Below are positions 8,606 through 18,280 of a DNA stretch of 64,000 bases, in pieces. Both the position numbers and the translations under genes were made by a program. The notes beneath the pieces were generated by a model. It was not told the origin of the DNA. It made no database searches and was given only the letters and a program-made list of their open reading frames with translations. Location of the stretch: positions 1,364,001 to 1,428,000 of the forward strand of contig CP076020.1 in assembly GCA_018622675.1 (NCBI GenBank). Direction: 5' to 3'. This stretch comes from Mycoplasmatota bacterium. Its GTDB lineage: Bacteria; Bacillota_I; Bacilli_A; Izemoplasmatales; Hujiaoplasmataceae. The number at the start of each line of letters is the position of its first letter. Position 1 is the first letter of the stretch.

Positions 8606-9781
8606 ATGGAAAAAACTAAAAGATGGATAAAAAGCAACTTGTTATTTTTTATATCTATTGTGACCTTGATGATTTCAATTATTTTCTCTGCTTTAATTTT
8701 TTATAATTTTCGTATTCAAGCCAGTGATTTTAATACAAGAGTGGCTCATATATACTTAGGAAATGATGATAGCCAGTATGAATCTATTTTATTGAATGCT
8801 TATGATGACTTTTCAAAGGAAGCAGAATATACCATTATTTATCAAAACCACTCATTTGCAATCGATTTATCATATTTTGAAATTGCTACTGATGAAATTA
8901 TTGAAGTTCTAGTGATTAATCAAAACAATCATGCATATTTCAATATTTCTAACGAAGATGCTTTGATCGCAGATTTGACAGCTGTCTTCGGTGAAGATAT
9001 TGTTAATCAATTATCTACTAATTTTTTATTTAATGCTATTTCAAATCAACTGAGTGTTTTTAATTATTATGTAACTTTTAATTTAGATAATTATTTTTCT
9101 GAGTCTTATAGAGAGTCTCATTTAATAGAAAAATCCTATGATATTAGTGATGAGAATATATTGAATGAATTGCCACAAGAGATGATTGTTGATATTACTG
9201 GTAATTCAACCTTTTCTCTTCTAGAAGCATTTAGTGAATATCAGTTAAGTAATGACGCTCTTTCTTACTTAGCTTCTGCTATTTTAGATTTATCTTTAGA
9301 AAGTCATTTTAAATATTATCAATTTTATGAAGCCAATACTACTCCAACTTGGTTGGAAACTGATATAGCTGTTCAAATTCTTGAAAACAATCACTTTGAT
9401 TTAGTTTTTACTAATATCTATTGTCATGATTATAGGATTCAAATATCGATCGATGACTCAACTCTAAACATAGTTTTAATTGGTTCGCCTTATATCAATA
9501 ACTTCGAGTTAACTAAAGAAACTATTATTGTTCCTTACACAAGTATTTATGAAGAAGACCTTACACTGACTGACCCTTTATACCAAGTGAAGGATGATGA
9601 GACTGAAACTATCTATGAAAAAGTTGAAACACCCGGTGAAAATGGTCAAGTCATTCAATATATTAGAACGATTACATATTCAGATGATACACAGAGTACA
9701 TATGAGATATTTTTAACTCAAATATCAGAACCAATAAACCAAGTTATCCTACAAAACATCATTGAGAAAGCAGGTGATTAA
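8606..9781 (+). CDS. Membrane-anchored VanW/G5-like protein of the pilus locus
   Basis: A 391-residue protein with one N-terminal membrane helix (about residues 11-32) and a large external part. The C-terminus (about 300-385) contains PYTSIYEEDLTLTDPLYQV followed by YEKVETPGENGQVIQYIRTI and TYSDDTQSTYEIF, which resembles the end of VanW-like proteins and their G5 domain (a V-x-x-PGxxGxxxxxY pattern). Stop and the next start (pilB) are adjacent (TAAATG), so it is the first gene of the pilus assembly operon. The fold assignment is by eye. VanW/G5 proteins are thought to bind cell-wall glycans, so a role in passing or anchoring the pilus at the wall is only an inference. Confidence 0.5.
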   Translation: MEKTKRWIKSNLLFFISIVTLMISIIFSALIFYNFRIQASDFNTRVAHIYLGNDDSQYESILLNAYDDFSKEAEYTIIYQNHSFAIDLSYFEIATDEIIEVLVINQNNHAYFNISNEDALIADLTAVFGEDIVNQLSTNFLFNAISNQLSVFNYYVTFNLDNYFSESYRESHLIEKSYDISDENILNELPQEMIVDITGNSTFSLLEAFSEYQLSNDALSYLASAILDLSLESHFKYYQFYEANTTPTWLETDIAVQILENNHFDLVFTNIYCHDYRIQISIDDSTLNIVLIGSPYINNFELTKETIIVPYTSIYEEDLTLTDPLYQVKDDETETIYEKVETPGENGQVIQYIRTITYSDDTQSTYEIFLTQISEPINQVILQNIIEKAGD

Positions 9782-11437
9782 ATGGCTTTAAAAAGAATCG
9801 GAGATATCCTACTTGAAAAGGAGCTTGTTTCTGAAAAAGATATTGATAAAGCGCTTAAAGATCAAAAAGAAGATGAGCGCTTAGGAGAAACACTTGTCCG
9901 TTTAGGTATAGTTTCAGAAACACAAATATTAAAAGCTTTAGAGGAAACCACTGGCGTTAAGAGAGTTTCCTTGCAAAACATGAATATTGATGAAGATGTT
10001 CTTCAGTTAATAGATGAGGATTTTTGTAGGAGAAATACTGTTATACCTTTTAAAATTGAGGGCATGAAGTTATTGTTTGTTACTTCTGATCCACTAAATT
10101 TTACTGTGATAGAAGAATTAAGACTTTTAACTGGTTTAAGACCTGTCGCTTTTTCAGCGCCAAAAAATGATATTATTTCTCAAATTGAAAAATACTATGG
10201 ATTTTCTAGAACATTAGAAGCATTAGGTATAAAACAAGATGTTGTTTTTGATGAAGAAGAATCTTATCATTCTGATGCTGAATCAACACCCATGGTTAAA
10301 CTTGTGAATCAAATTTTAACTTCTGCTGTTTTTCAACGCGCAAGTGATATTCACATTGATCCATTAGATGATAAGGTCATTATTAGATATCGTGTTGATG
10401 GTGTATTAGATATGGTAAGGGAATTACCTTTGAAAATTCATAGGCAAATGGTAAGCCGTATTAAAGTTATGGCCAACATGGATATTACTGAAACTAGAAA
10501 ACCTCAAGATGGTCGTATTCAAACTTTAATTCAACGGAAAAATCTTGATTTAAGAATTTCCACGTTACCAACAGTTCGTGGTGAAAAAGTTGTGATGAGA
10601 TTATTAGATATCTCTACCCAACTGAATAACTTATCAACCCTTGGTTTAACTAAGCACGAAGAATCATTAGTAAGGGAAATGATTCAAACACCTAATGGTA
10701 TTGTTTTAGTCAGTGGTCCAACAGGTTCTGGTAAAACGACAAGCCTTTATGCTTGTTTGAATGAACTTAATAAACCTGATGTTAATATTGTGACTGTTGA
10801 AGATCCCGTTGAAATTAAGGTTGAAGGTATTAATCAAGTTCAAGTCAAGCCTGAAGTTGACTTAACTTTCGCCAGTACCTTAAGGTCAATATTAAGACAA
10901 GATCCAAATATTATTATGATTGGTGAAATTAGAGATGTAGAAACAGCTGAAATATCTGTAAGGGCTTCTTTAACAGGGCACTTGGTATTATCTACCATTC
11001 ACACCAATAGTGCTGTCAAGACGATCTCACGTCTTCTAGACATGGATATAGAACCCTTTCTTATCGCTTCTTCTCTTACAGGCATTGTCGCCCAAAGATT
11101 GGTACGTAAATTGTGTCCTGAATGCTCATATAAAGTCGATGCCACTGATTCAGAAAAAAAGTTATTTAAGAAATTTGATATCGAAGTTTCTCAATTAAAA
11201 CATCCACAAGGATGTCCTTCATGTAACCATAAGGGCTATGCTGGACGAATTCCTATTTTTGAAGTTTTACCTATTACAAAGGAAATGGAAAAGTTAATTT
11301 CAAATAATGCTTCAAATAGTGAATTAGAAGCCTTAGCAGAAAAAGAAGGTTTAGTATCTTTAATGACTTCTGGCTTACAAAAAGTTAAAGATGGCCTCAC
11401 CACTATGGAAGAACTATTGAAAGTAACGAAAGAATAG
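9782..11437 (+). CDS. pilB: Type IV pilus assembly ATPase PilB (GspE family)
   Basis: A 551-residue hexameric secretion ATPase that powers pilin polymerisation at the cytoplasmic membrane. The N-terminal MshEN-like domain is at about 1-150. The ATPase core has SGPTGSGKTTSLYA (Walker A, about 310-320), VEDPVE and FASTLRSILRQDPNIIMIGE (Asp box and Walker B), and LTGHLVLSTIHTN (His box). A zinc knuckle is formed by LCPEC (about 445) and GCPSC (about 478). The complete N1 domain and length argue for PilB rather than the short competence ATPase ComGA. It is translationally coupled to the gene before it; pilC follows after 11 nt. No PilT retraction ATPase is present in the window. Confidence 0.93.
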   Translation: MALKRIGDILLEKELVSEKDIDKALKDQKEDERLGETLVRLGIVSETQILKALEETTGVKRVSLQNMNIDEDVLQLIDEDFCRRNTVIPFKIEGMKLLFVTSDPLNFTVIEELRLLTGLRPVAFSAPKNDIISQIEKYYGFSRTLEALGIKQDVVFDEEESYHSDAESTPMVKLVNQILTSAVFQRASDIHIDPLDDKVIIRYRVDGVLDMVRELPLKIHRQMVSRIKVMANMDITETRKPQDGRIQTLIQRKNLDLRISTLPTVRGEKVVMRLLDISTQLNNLSTLGLTKHEESLVREMIQTPNGIVLVSGPTGSGKTTSLYACLNELNKPDVNIVTVEDPVEIKVEGINQVQVKPEVDLTFASTLRSILRQDPNIIMIGEIRDVETAEISVRASLTGHLVLSTIHTNSAVKTISRLLDMDIEPFLIASSLTGIVAQRLVRKLCPECSYKVDATDSEKKLFKKFDIEVSQLKHPQGCPSCNHKGYAGRIPIFEVLPITKEMEKLISNNASNSELEALAEKEGLVSLMTSGLQKVKDGLTTMEELLKVTKE

Positions 11438-11448
11438 CGGGTGATATT

Positions 11449-12669
11449 TTGAAAATTAGAAGTTATAAATATACTGCTGAAAATCAAAAAGGCGAAATTA
11501 TCAAAGGAAAAATAGAAGCAATTAACAGAGAAATCTGTCGTAAGTTTATTGAAACAAAAAATTATAAGGTTTTAGAAATTAAAGAGTATAAAAATATTAT
11601 TACTGAATTAAATAATATTACTATTGGTCCTCTATTAAAACAAAAAGATTTAGTTTTCTTTTTAAAACAACTTGGTTCTTTACTAGCCGCAGGTGTACCT
11701 TTATTATCATCTTTAGAATTGTTATCTTTACAAAATGAAAAAAAGAATTTAAGACGATTGTACTTTGAATTGTATCACGAAGTATATAATGGCTATTCTT
11801 TATCTAATGCTTTATCAAAAAGACCTAAAGAGTTTCCAAAATTATTAGTTCAAATGGTACAAGTAGGAGAAATTAGTGGCGATTTAGACAGTATGGTTAT
11901 TCAAATGGCTGACTACTATGATACCCAAATTAAAATAGCCAACGGTATCAAAGGCGCTATTAGAATGCCAGCCATATATTTAGTCGCTACCTTACTAATC
12001 GCTATTGGAATGCTACTATTTGTATTCCCTAATATTACAGGTTTATTCGATTCCTTTGGAGATGCAGAATTGCCTGGTATCACACAGTTTTTCTTAAATA
12101 CTGGTGTATTCTTTGAAAACTATATTTTGATAATACTGATTGCTATACTCGGATTCATATCCATAATATTTTTATTAAATAGACATCACAAAAAATCTCA
12201 TTTATTTTTTACAAAAGTCTTACTAAGAATGCCAGTCATCGGAAAATTAATACAAATGCATAATCAAATAATGATCGCAAACGCATTAGCACAAATGCTT
12301 TCTAATGGTGTTAATACTTTAGAAGCTTTAAAAATTATAAAAACGTTTATTAAGAATACTGTTTATAAAAGAGTCATACTTATAACAATTGCATATATCG
12401 AAGATGGTAAACCATTTTCCAAAGCTTTTGAAGAAAGTAATTATATCGATCCAATTATGTCAAAAATGATTGCTACTGGTGAAAAAACAAGTGATGTGCC
12501 AAATTTAATGAAGAATTTATCTGAATACTACAACGGTATATCAGATATGAGAGTTGAACAACTTAAAAATGCTATCCAACCCATTCTTCTTCTTTTTGTC
12601 TACTCAATAGTCGGAGTTATGATTTTAGCAATTATGTTACCAATGATATCTTTAGGTGGCCAAATTTAA
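11449..12669 (+). CDS. pilC: Type IV pilus inner-membrane platform protein PilC (GspF family)
   Basis: A 406-residue polytopic protein with the duplicated T2SSF domain. The first copy includes FFLKQLGSLLAAGVPLLSSL (about 67-86) and LVQMVQVGEISGDLDSMV; the second includes QIMIANALAQMLSNGVNTLE and MSKMIATGEKTSDVPNLM. Three transmembrane helices lie near 175-195, 222-245 and 375-398. The start is TTG at 11449, which keeps the conserved N-terminal YKYTAENQKGEIIKGKIEA. It acts with PilB as the assembly platform. No terminator separates it from pilB. Confidence 0.92.
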   Translation: MKIRSYKYTAENQKGEIIKGKIEAINREICRKFIETKNYKVLEIKEYKNIITELNNITIGPLLKQKDLVFFLKQLGSLLAAGVPLLSSLELLSLQNEKKNLRRLYFELYHEVYNGYSLSNALSKRPKEFPKLLVQMVQVGEISGDLDSMVIQMADYYDTQIKIANGIKGAIRMPAIYLVATLLIAIGMLLFVFPNITGLFDSFGDAELPGITQFFLNTGVFFENYILIILIAILGFISIIFLLNRHHKKSHLFFTKVLLRMPVIGKLIQMHNQIMIANALAQMLSNGVNTLEALKIIKTFIKNTVYKRVILITIAYIEDGKPFSKAFEESNYIDPIMSKMIATGEKTSDVPNLMKNLSEYYNGISDMRVEQLKNAIQPILLLFVYSIVGVMILAIMLPMISLGGQI

Positions 12670-12679
12670 AACATTTATT

Positions 12680-12707
12680 TTGACATTTGTTATTTTTGTG
12701 GTAGAAT
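12680..12707 (+). promoter_or_regulatory. Promoter of the major pilin gene
   Basis: TTGACA (12680-12685), 16 nt spacer, TAGAAT (12702-12707), 40 nt before the start codon, followed by an AGGAGGG ribosome binding site. This gives the pilin its own strong promoter inside the pilus cluster. Confidence 0.65.
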
Positions 12708-12746
12708 TATTTTGTAAAAAACAAAATTGTATAGGAGGGTAAGAAA

Positions 12747-13169
12747 ATGTTAAAATTATTAAAAAATAGAAAAGGTGTAACACTAGTCGAAGTTCTTGCA
12801 GTTATTGTTATATTAGGTATCATTGCCGCTATTGCTGTTCCAACTATTGGTAATTTAATTGAAAACCAAAGAGAGAATGCAGCGGAATCACAATGGGCAA
12901 ATATAGAAGATGCAGCTAGATTATATGCAATAGAAAACAGTGGAACTTTGACTGAAAATACAGAAGGCGTTGCTTTTACATTAGATGAAGTAACAAATAT
13001 AGATTTATCTGACGTTAGTGTCCAAGTTTATGCGGCCGAGGCTACACTTGAAACCACTAGTACAGGAGGGTTCGAAGCTCTAATTGAATTTGATTCTAAT
13101 GGAGATTTAATTGATACTGCATTAATTATTTTCATTAATGGTTATCAAGTAAATCCTGCGGTGGAGTAA
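12747..13169 (+). CDS. pilA: Major type IV pilin (PilA-like)
   Basis: A 140-residue prepilin: leader MLKLLKNRKG, then VTLVEVLAVIVILGIIAAIA with Glu at +5, the classical class III signal. The mature part is about 130 residues, with an alpha1 helix running through ENQRENAAESQWANIEDAAR and a short beta domain rich in Asp/Thr; there are no cysteines. It has its own promoter and a strong ribosome binding site and is followed by a rho-independent terminator, consistent with high expression of the main pilus subunit. A related but interrupted copy follows at 13339. Confidence 0.88.
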   Translation: MLKLLKNRKGVTLVEVLAVIVILGIIAAIAVPTIGNLIENQRENAAESQWANIEDAARLYAIENSGTLTENTEGVAFTLDEVTNIDLSDVSVQVYAAEATLETTSTGGFEALIEFDSNGDLIDTALIIFINGYQVNPAVE

Positions 13170-13186
13170 CTAAAATTATTGGTACT

Positions 13187-13213
13187 AAAGAAGACTTCGG
13201 TCTTCTTTTTTTT
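13187..13213 (+). terminator. Rho-independent terminator after the major pilin
   Basis: Nine-bp stem AAAGAAGAC/GTCTTCTTT with a TTCG tetraloop, followed by a run of T. Confidence 0.9.
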
Positions 13214-13338
13214 ATACAATGATTCATAAGTAATATTTTATTAGTGTTATCATGATGATCATTCATAATTAATTTGATATTTTATGTTTTTATGATACAA
13301 TTACTTAAATTAAAAGGCTCAATTATAAAGGCAAAGTA

Positions 13339-13806
13339 ATGTTTAGAATATTAAGGATGCATAAAGGTTTTAGCTTAGTAGAGGTCTTAGCTGTTATTGT
13401 TATATTGGGTGTTATTGCTAGTATTGCAGTTTTAACTATTGGTAATTTAGTTGAAAAGCAAAGAGTGAATGCTGCTAAGGCTGAATGGAACCATATTCAA
13501 GAGGCTGCTAAACTCTTTGCTTTAGATGATGATAGAGACACTGATGGTGATGGAGAATTTACTTTTCATGAATTATTAAATGCTGATTATTTAACTGGTT
13601 TTGAAGGTGAATTAAAGATATAACTCATTGTTCTAGGAAGAGTTGTGACATATAGTGATTCTTCATTGATATCTTTTAATTCTGATACAGGTGAACTTAT
13701 CTATAACTTTGAAGCTATTACAATTAATGATTATCTTGTTGAAGGTGAAATCCCTGTAAATACTCGTGATCATCTTGTGCCAAGAAGGTCTTCAAATAAT
13801 TATTAA
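13339..13806 (+). pseudogene. Second pilin gene interrupted by an in-frame TAA
   Basis: The first 94 codons encode a pilin very like the major one: MFRILRMHKG, FSLVEVLAVIVILGVIASIA, then a matching alpha1 helix (VEKQRVNAAKAEWNHIQEAA). A TAA at 13621-13623 ends it, yet the same frame continues for 60 codons to a TAA at 13804-13806. That continuation contains SLISFNSDTGELIYNFEA and ITINDYLVEGEIPVN, which align with the C-terminal EFDSNGDLIDT and FINGYQVNP of the major pilin. The simplest reading is a nonsense mutation in a duplicated pilin. The truncated 94-residue product still has the signal and helix and might be made. Confidence 0.75.
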
Positions 13807-13918
13807 ATGAATATATAAAAAACCATTGTGTTAATAGGCTTATTTCTTACTAAAATGATTAACAATAGACAATTATTAATAATATAGGTATAATATAGTA
13901 TAAGAAGGAAAAGAGAAT

Positions 13919-14677
13919 ATGATGGAGATTATCTACGGTGTATTTATATTTTTACTAGGATCCTTGTTTGCTTCTTATGCATTTTTATTAGGGACAAGAA
14001 TTCCAAGTGAAGAGAAAAAAAATAATAGAAGTTTTTGTGACCATTGTAAACATCAATTAAGAATAATCGATGTTTTTCCTATATTTGGTTATATCTTTAA
14101 TTTAGGAAAATGTCATTACTGCAAGAAAAATATTTCTATTAAATATCCTTTGTTTGAAATTTTTGGTGGTCTCTTATTTTTGTTTTCCTACCTTATGGAA
14201 GGAAAATTATCTTTAGAACTTCTATTATCCATGATTTTGATAACCGTATTACTGATAGAGACTGTATCTGATATTTACTATCATTTAGTGATTGATAGGG
14301 CATGGATACTTGCTTTAGTTTTTATGATGATCATTAGAATCATCCAAGATCATTTTGTTGTTTATTTATTATCAGCTTTAGGCTTATTTGCTATTTTATT
14401 TGCTATTGCATTATTAGGCCAATTAGTATTTAAAAAACAAAGTCTTGGTGGTGGAGATATTAAGTTATATATCATGATCGGCTTTTCTTTAACATTTATC
14501 CAAGGCTTGTTGTCAATCTTTATTGCAGCTTTGATTGGCTTAATCTATGCTTTAGTAAAAAATATAAAATCAGGACAAGAAATGGCATTTATACCCATGA
14601 TAAGTGTAGCTGTGTTAATATCTTATTGGTTTGGTTCTGATTTGATTCAATGGTATTTAAATTTTTTAGGGATGTGA
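13919..14677 (+). CDS. pilD: Prepilin peptidase / N-methyltransferase (PilD, A24 family)
   Basis: A 252-residue polytopic aspartic peptidase that cleaves pilin leaders and methylates the new N-terminus. The N-terminal domain has two CxxC pairs, CDHCKHQ and CHYCKK (about residues 40-75). Catalytic aspartates are in TVSDIYYHLVIDRAW (about 120) and in GGGDIKLYIMIG (about 178-189, the GxGD motif). The ATG at 13919 follows an AAGGAAAAG ribosome binding site; a second ATG follows directly. It lies 113 nt after the broken pilin and 4 nt before the PilM-like gene. Confidence 0.92.
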   Translation: MMEIIYGVFIFLLGSLFASYAFLLGTRIPSEEKKNNRSFCDHCKHQLRIIDVFPIFGYIFNLGKCHYCKKNISIKYPLFEIFGGLLFLFSYLMEGKLSLELLLSMILITVLLIETVSDIYYHLVIDRAWILALVFMMIIRIIQDHFVVYLLSALGLFAILFAIALLGQLVFKKQSLGGGDIKLYIMIGFSLTFIQGLLSIFIAALIGLIYALVKNIKSGQEMAFIPMISVAVLISYWFGSDLIQWYLNFLGM

Positions 14678-14681
14678 TAGT

Positions 14682-16142
14682 TTGAAAAAAAATAAAAATC
14701 CACTTAGTATATTTATCACAGACAATGGTGTTGCCCTTTTTGGAGGGTCTTTAAACGATGAAAATAAAGAAGCGCTTTATGGTCAAGATCGTTTAGCAGT
14801 TAAAGTCATTGAAAATGGTTATATCAAAGAGCCAGAAATGTTATTAGACCACTTAAGACACATGTGGAAAAAATATAAAATCAAACCTAAATTTGTTCGC
14901 TTTGTTGTACAAGATCAAAATATTCTAGTTAGAGAATTTGAAGTCAAGAAAAGCGAGTTAAAGAAAAAATCTATCGAGGAATATTTTCATGAGCAAATCA
15001 ATAAAAAATTTCATGTTCCTTTTAAAGACACAATTATTTCTCATCAGATAAGAACTGAAACTGAAGATTCTTATTCTGTCCTATTATATATAGCGGATGA
15101 GAATTTATTACAAGATTATTATGATGTATTTGAAAAATTAGGGGTCAAGTATATTGTTTTTGATTTAGCTGTATCGGCTCTCATGGAAATATCAGATACT
15201 GATCATTCTTTAAAAGATAAAAACATCATGATAGTTAGTTTCTATGATTATCAGCTCTCTATACAAATCATTGAAAAAAATCAATTAGTTTTTGGTATTA
15301 TCGAAGAATATGAAGGTAAAAGAGAGGATTATTTTTCTCAATTCGAAATATATTGTGAACGTGTTGCTAATTATTATGAATATAATATGCGTAAAGGTAA
15401 TCAGAAAATAAATAAAACCCTACTCTTTAATCTAAATGATATATTTGATTCTAAGGATATCACTAAGTTTATGATTCCTAAATTAAAAGATTTAAAGCCT
15501 TCTCTTTTTAATGTGACTAACCATGAATCTTTCTTCAATTCAAAACCTAAGGGTATTTTAGTTGCTTATGCTTCAAATGAGATTTTATTAAATAGGGATA
15601 AATTCGAAAAAATTGTTAATTTTAAATTAAATAGAATGAATCGTCTTAAATATACAGGTTATTATATTTTTGTGTTAGCACTGGCAATATTCACTTCACT
15701 TTCAGTTATTTATTTACCTTATTTTGAAAGTAGGCAAGCAATCACAGACCAACAATATATTAATGAATCTTTATTAAGAACTAAAGATATCTTAGAAAGA
15801 AATATTAACAATGAAAACATACTAGAATTACCAAGCGCTTATACAAACTCATATGAACTTATTGTTGATAACCAAGATCTACTTCCTTTAAATGAAATAG
15901 AAGACTTAGAAGATGCTTTAACAGGCAATTTAGCCATTACTTACTATATCATTTCTGCCCAAGAAAAAAGTATGACAATCACTCTTATGGGCGATTCTAC
16001 TCATGAATGTTTAGATTATGTTTTATTGATATACGAACTTTATGGATTGGATGAAACTGAGGAAGATACATGGATGACTTCTGAACCTTCTACAGATATT
16101 ATTTCTGATGGATTAGTGGAGGTGACAATCACTTATGCGTAA
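14682..16142 (+). CDS. Pilus assembly protein, PilM-like domain fused to PilN-like membrane domain
   Basis: A 486-residue protein starting at TTG 14682. Residues 1-310 look like the actin-fold PilM (ILVREFEVKKSELKKKSIEE, then YIVFDLAVSALMEISD and NIMIVSFYDYQLSIQIIEK). A membrane helix follows at about 326-346 (GYYIFVLALAIFTSLSVIY), then a coiled-coil segment and a small external domain, as in PilN. In most type IV pilus systems PilM (cytoplasmic) and PilN (bitopic) are separate interacting proteins, so a fusion would hard-wire that contact. It overlaps the PilO-like gene by 8 nt. The assignment is from layout and local similarity. Confidence 0.65.
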   Translation: MKKNKNPLSIFITDNGVALFGGSLNDENKEALYGQDRLAVKVIENGYIKEPEMLLDHLRHMWKKYKIKPKFVRFVVQDQNILVREFEVKKSELKKKSIEEYFHEQINKKFHVPFKDTIISHQIRTETEDSYSVLLYIADENLLQDYYDVFEKLGVKYIVFDLAVSALMEISDTDHSLKDKNIMIVSFYDYQLSIQIIEKNQLVFGIIEEYEGKREDYFSQFEIYCERVANYYEYNMRKGNQKINKTLLFNLNDIFDSKDITKFMIPKLKDLKPSLFNVTNHESFFNSKPKGILVAYASNEILLNRDKFEKIVNFKLNRMNRLKYTGYYIFVLALAIFTSLSVIYLPYFESRQAITDQQYINESLLRTKDILERNINNENILELPSAYTNSYELIVDNQDLLPLNEIEDLEDALTGNLAITYYIISAQEKSMTITLMGDSTHECLDYVLLIYELYGLDETEEDTWMTSEPSTDIISDGLVEVTITYA

Positions 16143-16704
16143 GACAAATGTATTCGGTAAAAAGCAATCACAAGTAAGACCTTTTTATGCTTTTCTATTA
16201 GTATTTATTATTCTAATACCTATTTATATGTTAGTGAACTTTGTTTTAGATCAAAGACTTAGCGCATTAGAAACTGAAGCTGTAGAAATCCAAAGAGAAA
16301 TTAATCAATTAATTTCTGAACACCAATCAGTCCAACCTTCTGAAATTACACCAGGAATGATTTATACTGGCTTTGAAACACATCATTTTGATTATTACTT
16401 AAAAGAAGAAATCATCCTATTACTTCATTCAGCACAAATTAATGTTGAAAACCCAAATGATATTGTGATTACCACTACGACTAACAATCCTTTATCAGAT
16501 CCTATTTCATCTGATATTACTATTAAAGAGATACAAGCAACAGTTTATGTCAATGATTTGTCAGAGATGATAGAATTTTTAAATATTCTTCATAAGCAGG
16601 AACAACTTTTTTATATTGATCATCTGAATTCATCTTTGTTAGATGATGGTCGTTATTATATTCAAATGACATTTTATACATTTCACCTAGATTATATAGA
16701 CTAG
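16135..16704 (+). CDS. PilO-like pilus assembly protein
   Basis: A 189-residue bitopic protein: a basic cytoplasmic start, a membrane helix (FYAFLLVFIILIPIYMLVNF, about 19-38), a coiled coil (LSALETEAVEIQREINQLIS) and a small alpha/beta external domain. This is the PilO layout. It is the last gene of the pilus operon, translationally coupled to the PilM-PilN fusion and followed by a terminator. PilO partners PilN in the alignment complex. No secretin (PilQ) gene follows, as expected for a cell with one membrane. Confidence 0.65.
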   Translation: MRKTNVFGKKQSQVRPFYAFLLVFIILIPIYMLVNFVLDQRLSALETEAVEIQREINQLISEHQSVQPSEITPGMIYTGFETHHFDYYLKEEIILLLHSAQINVENPNDIVITTTTNNPLSDPISSDITIKEIQATVYVNDLSEMIEFLNILHKQEQLFYIDHLNSSLLDDGRYYIQMTFYTFHLDYID

Positions 16705-16733
16705 ATACACCAAATAAGGTGTATCTTTTTTTT
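16703..16733 (+). terminator. Rho-independent terminator of the pilus operon
   Basis: Nine-bp stem AGATACACC/GGTGTATCT with an AAATAA loop and a T run. It begins at the last base of the PilO-like stop codon. Confidence 0.9.
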
Positions 16734-16770
16734 CTTTTTAAATTTAAGACATCTATGAATGAACAAATGA

Positions 16771-16776
16771 TATAAT
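16771..16776 (+). promoter_or_regulatory. -10 element of the catalase gene
   Basis: A perfect TATAAT. Transcription would begin near 16783, which falls on the first in-frame ATG and therefore supports the downstream start codon at 16811. No convincing -35 is seen. Confidence 0.5.
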
Positions 16777-16810
16777 CAAATATATGGCACGTGCCGGAAA
16801 GGAAGGAAAT

Positions 16811-18280
16811 ATGTCAAAAAAAGATGATAAGAAAAAGTTAACCAACTATGTGGGTGCTCCTGTCTATGATAATGAAAATTCAATGACAGCTGGCCCAAGA
16901 GGACCTATGCTTTTGCAAGATGTATGGTATTTAGAAAAGTTAGCTCACTTCGATCGAGAGGTCATTCCAGAAAGACGTATGCACGCTAAAGGCTCTGGTG
17001 CCTTTGGTACTTTCACATTAACCCATGATATTTCAAAATATACAAAGGCAAAAATATTTAATGGGATAGGGAAAAAAACTGATATGTTTGTAAGATTTTC
17101 AACAGTTGCAGGGGAAAGAGGAGCTGCGGATGCTGAAAGAGATATTCGTGGTTTTGCAATGAAGTTTTATACAGAAGATGGAAATTGGGATTTAGTAGGT
17201 AATAATACACCTGTATTTTTTATTCGAGATCCCCTAAGATTTCCAGATTTAAACAGAGCAGTTAAAAGAGATCCTAAAACCAATTTACGAAGCGCAAAGA
17301 ATAATTGGGATTTTTGGACATTATTACCTGAGTCACTCCACCAAGTAACCATAACAATGAGTGATAGAGGGATTTCAAAATCATATAGACATATGAATGG
17401 TTATAGTTCACATGCATATTCTATGATAAACGAAAATAATGAAAGAATATGGGTAAAATTCCATTTAAAAACCCAACAAGGGATTAAAAATTATACTGAT
17501 GAAGAAGCTGAAGAACTGATTGGTAAAGACAGAGAAAGCCACCAACATGATCTTTTTAAGGCCATAGAAAATAAAGATTATCCAAAGTGGACCATGTATA
17601 TACAAGTCATGACTGATAAACAAGCAAAAGAACTCCCATATAATCCTTTTGATTTAACAAAAGTATGGTATAAAGATGATTTCCCTTTAATTGAAGTAGG
17701 ATATTTTGAACTCAATAAGAATCCTGAAAATTATTTTAGAGATGTAGAACAAGCTGCTTTTAACCCAGCCAACATTGTTCCTGGAATCGGTCACTCACCA
17801 GATAAAATGTTACAAGGAAGACTCTTTTCATACGGGGATGCTCAAAGATATAGATTGGGTATTAACCATAATATGATACCTGTTAATGCGCCTAAAGTTG
17901 ATATGAACAGTTATCATCGTGACGGACAAATGCGCGTTGATGATAACGGTGGTGGAAAAACTCATTATTGGCCAAACAGTGACGGTGAATGGGAAGATCA
18001 TAAAGATAAAAAAGAGCCTCCTCTTAAACTAGAAGGCGATGCCTATAATTATGACTTTAGGGAAGATGACGATGATTATTATACACAACCCGGAAAACTA
18101 TTTAACTTAATGCCAAAGGATGAACAAGAAAGATTATTTGCCAATACCGCAAGACACATGGGAGATATTCCAAAAGAAATAAAAATCAGACATATCATTC
18201 ATTGTTATAAAGCAGATAAAAATTACGGTAAAGGCATTGCTAAAGCCTTGAATATTTCTTTATCTGAAGCAGGCTTATGA
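16811..18280 (+). CDS. katA: Heme catalase (clade 3 type)
   Basis: A 489-residue monofunctional catalase, 2 H2O2 to 2 H2O + O2, cytoplasmic. The catalytic His is in [14 protein letters not shown], the Asn in [10 protein letters not shown], and the proximal Tyr heme ligand in [14 protein letters not shown]; the NADPH-type core and length fit the small-subunit class. I place the start at 16811 (MSKKDDKKK) because AAAGGAAGG precedes it and the predicted transcript begins at about 16784, where an in-frame ATG gives a poor N-terminus. The next gene overlaps by 4 nt. Its presence implies contact with oxygen. Confidence 0.95.
   Translation: MSKKDDKKKLTNYVGAPVYDNENSMTAGPRGPMLLQDVWYLEKLAHFDREVIPERRMHAKGSGAFGTFTLTHDISKYTKAKIFNGIGKKTDMFVRFSTVAGERGAADAERDIRGFAMKFYTEDGNWDLVGNNTPVFFIRDPLRFPDLNRAVKRDPKTNLRSAKNNWDFWTLLPESLHQVTITMSDRGISKSYRHMNGYSSHAYSMINENNERIWVKFHLKTQQGIKNYTDEEAEELIGKDRESHQHDLFKAIENKDYPKWTMYIQVMTDKQAKELPYNPFDLTKVWYKDDFPLIEVGYFELNKNPENYFRDVEQAAFNPANIVPGIGHSPDKMLQGRLFSYGDAQRYRLGINHNMIPVNAPKVDMNSYHRDGQMRVDDNGGGKTHYWPNSDGEWEDHKDKKEPPLKLEGDAYNYDFREDDDDYYTQPGKLFNLMPKDEQERLFANTARHMGDIPKEIKIRHIIHCYKADKNYGKGIAKALNISLSEAGL

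Noticed and set aside
16784-16810. Upstream ATG as start of the catalase gene (MARAGKEGN...).
   Set aside because: It coincides with the predicted transcription start and lacks a ribosome binding site; the ATG at 16811 has a good one.
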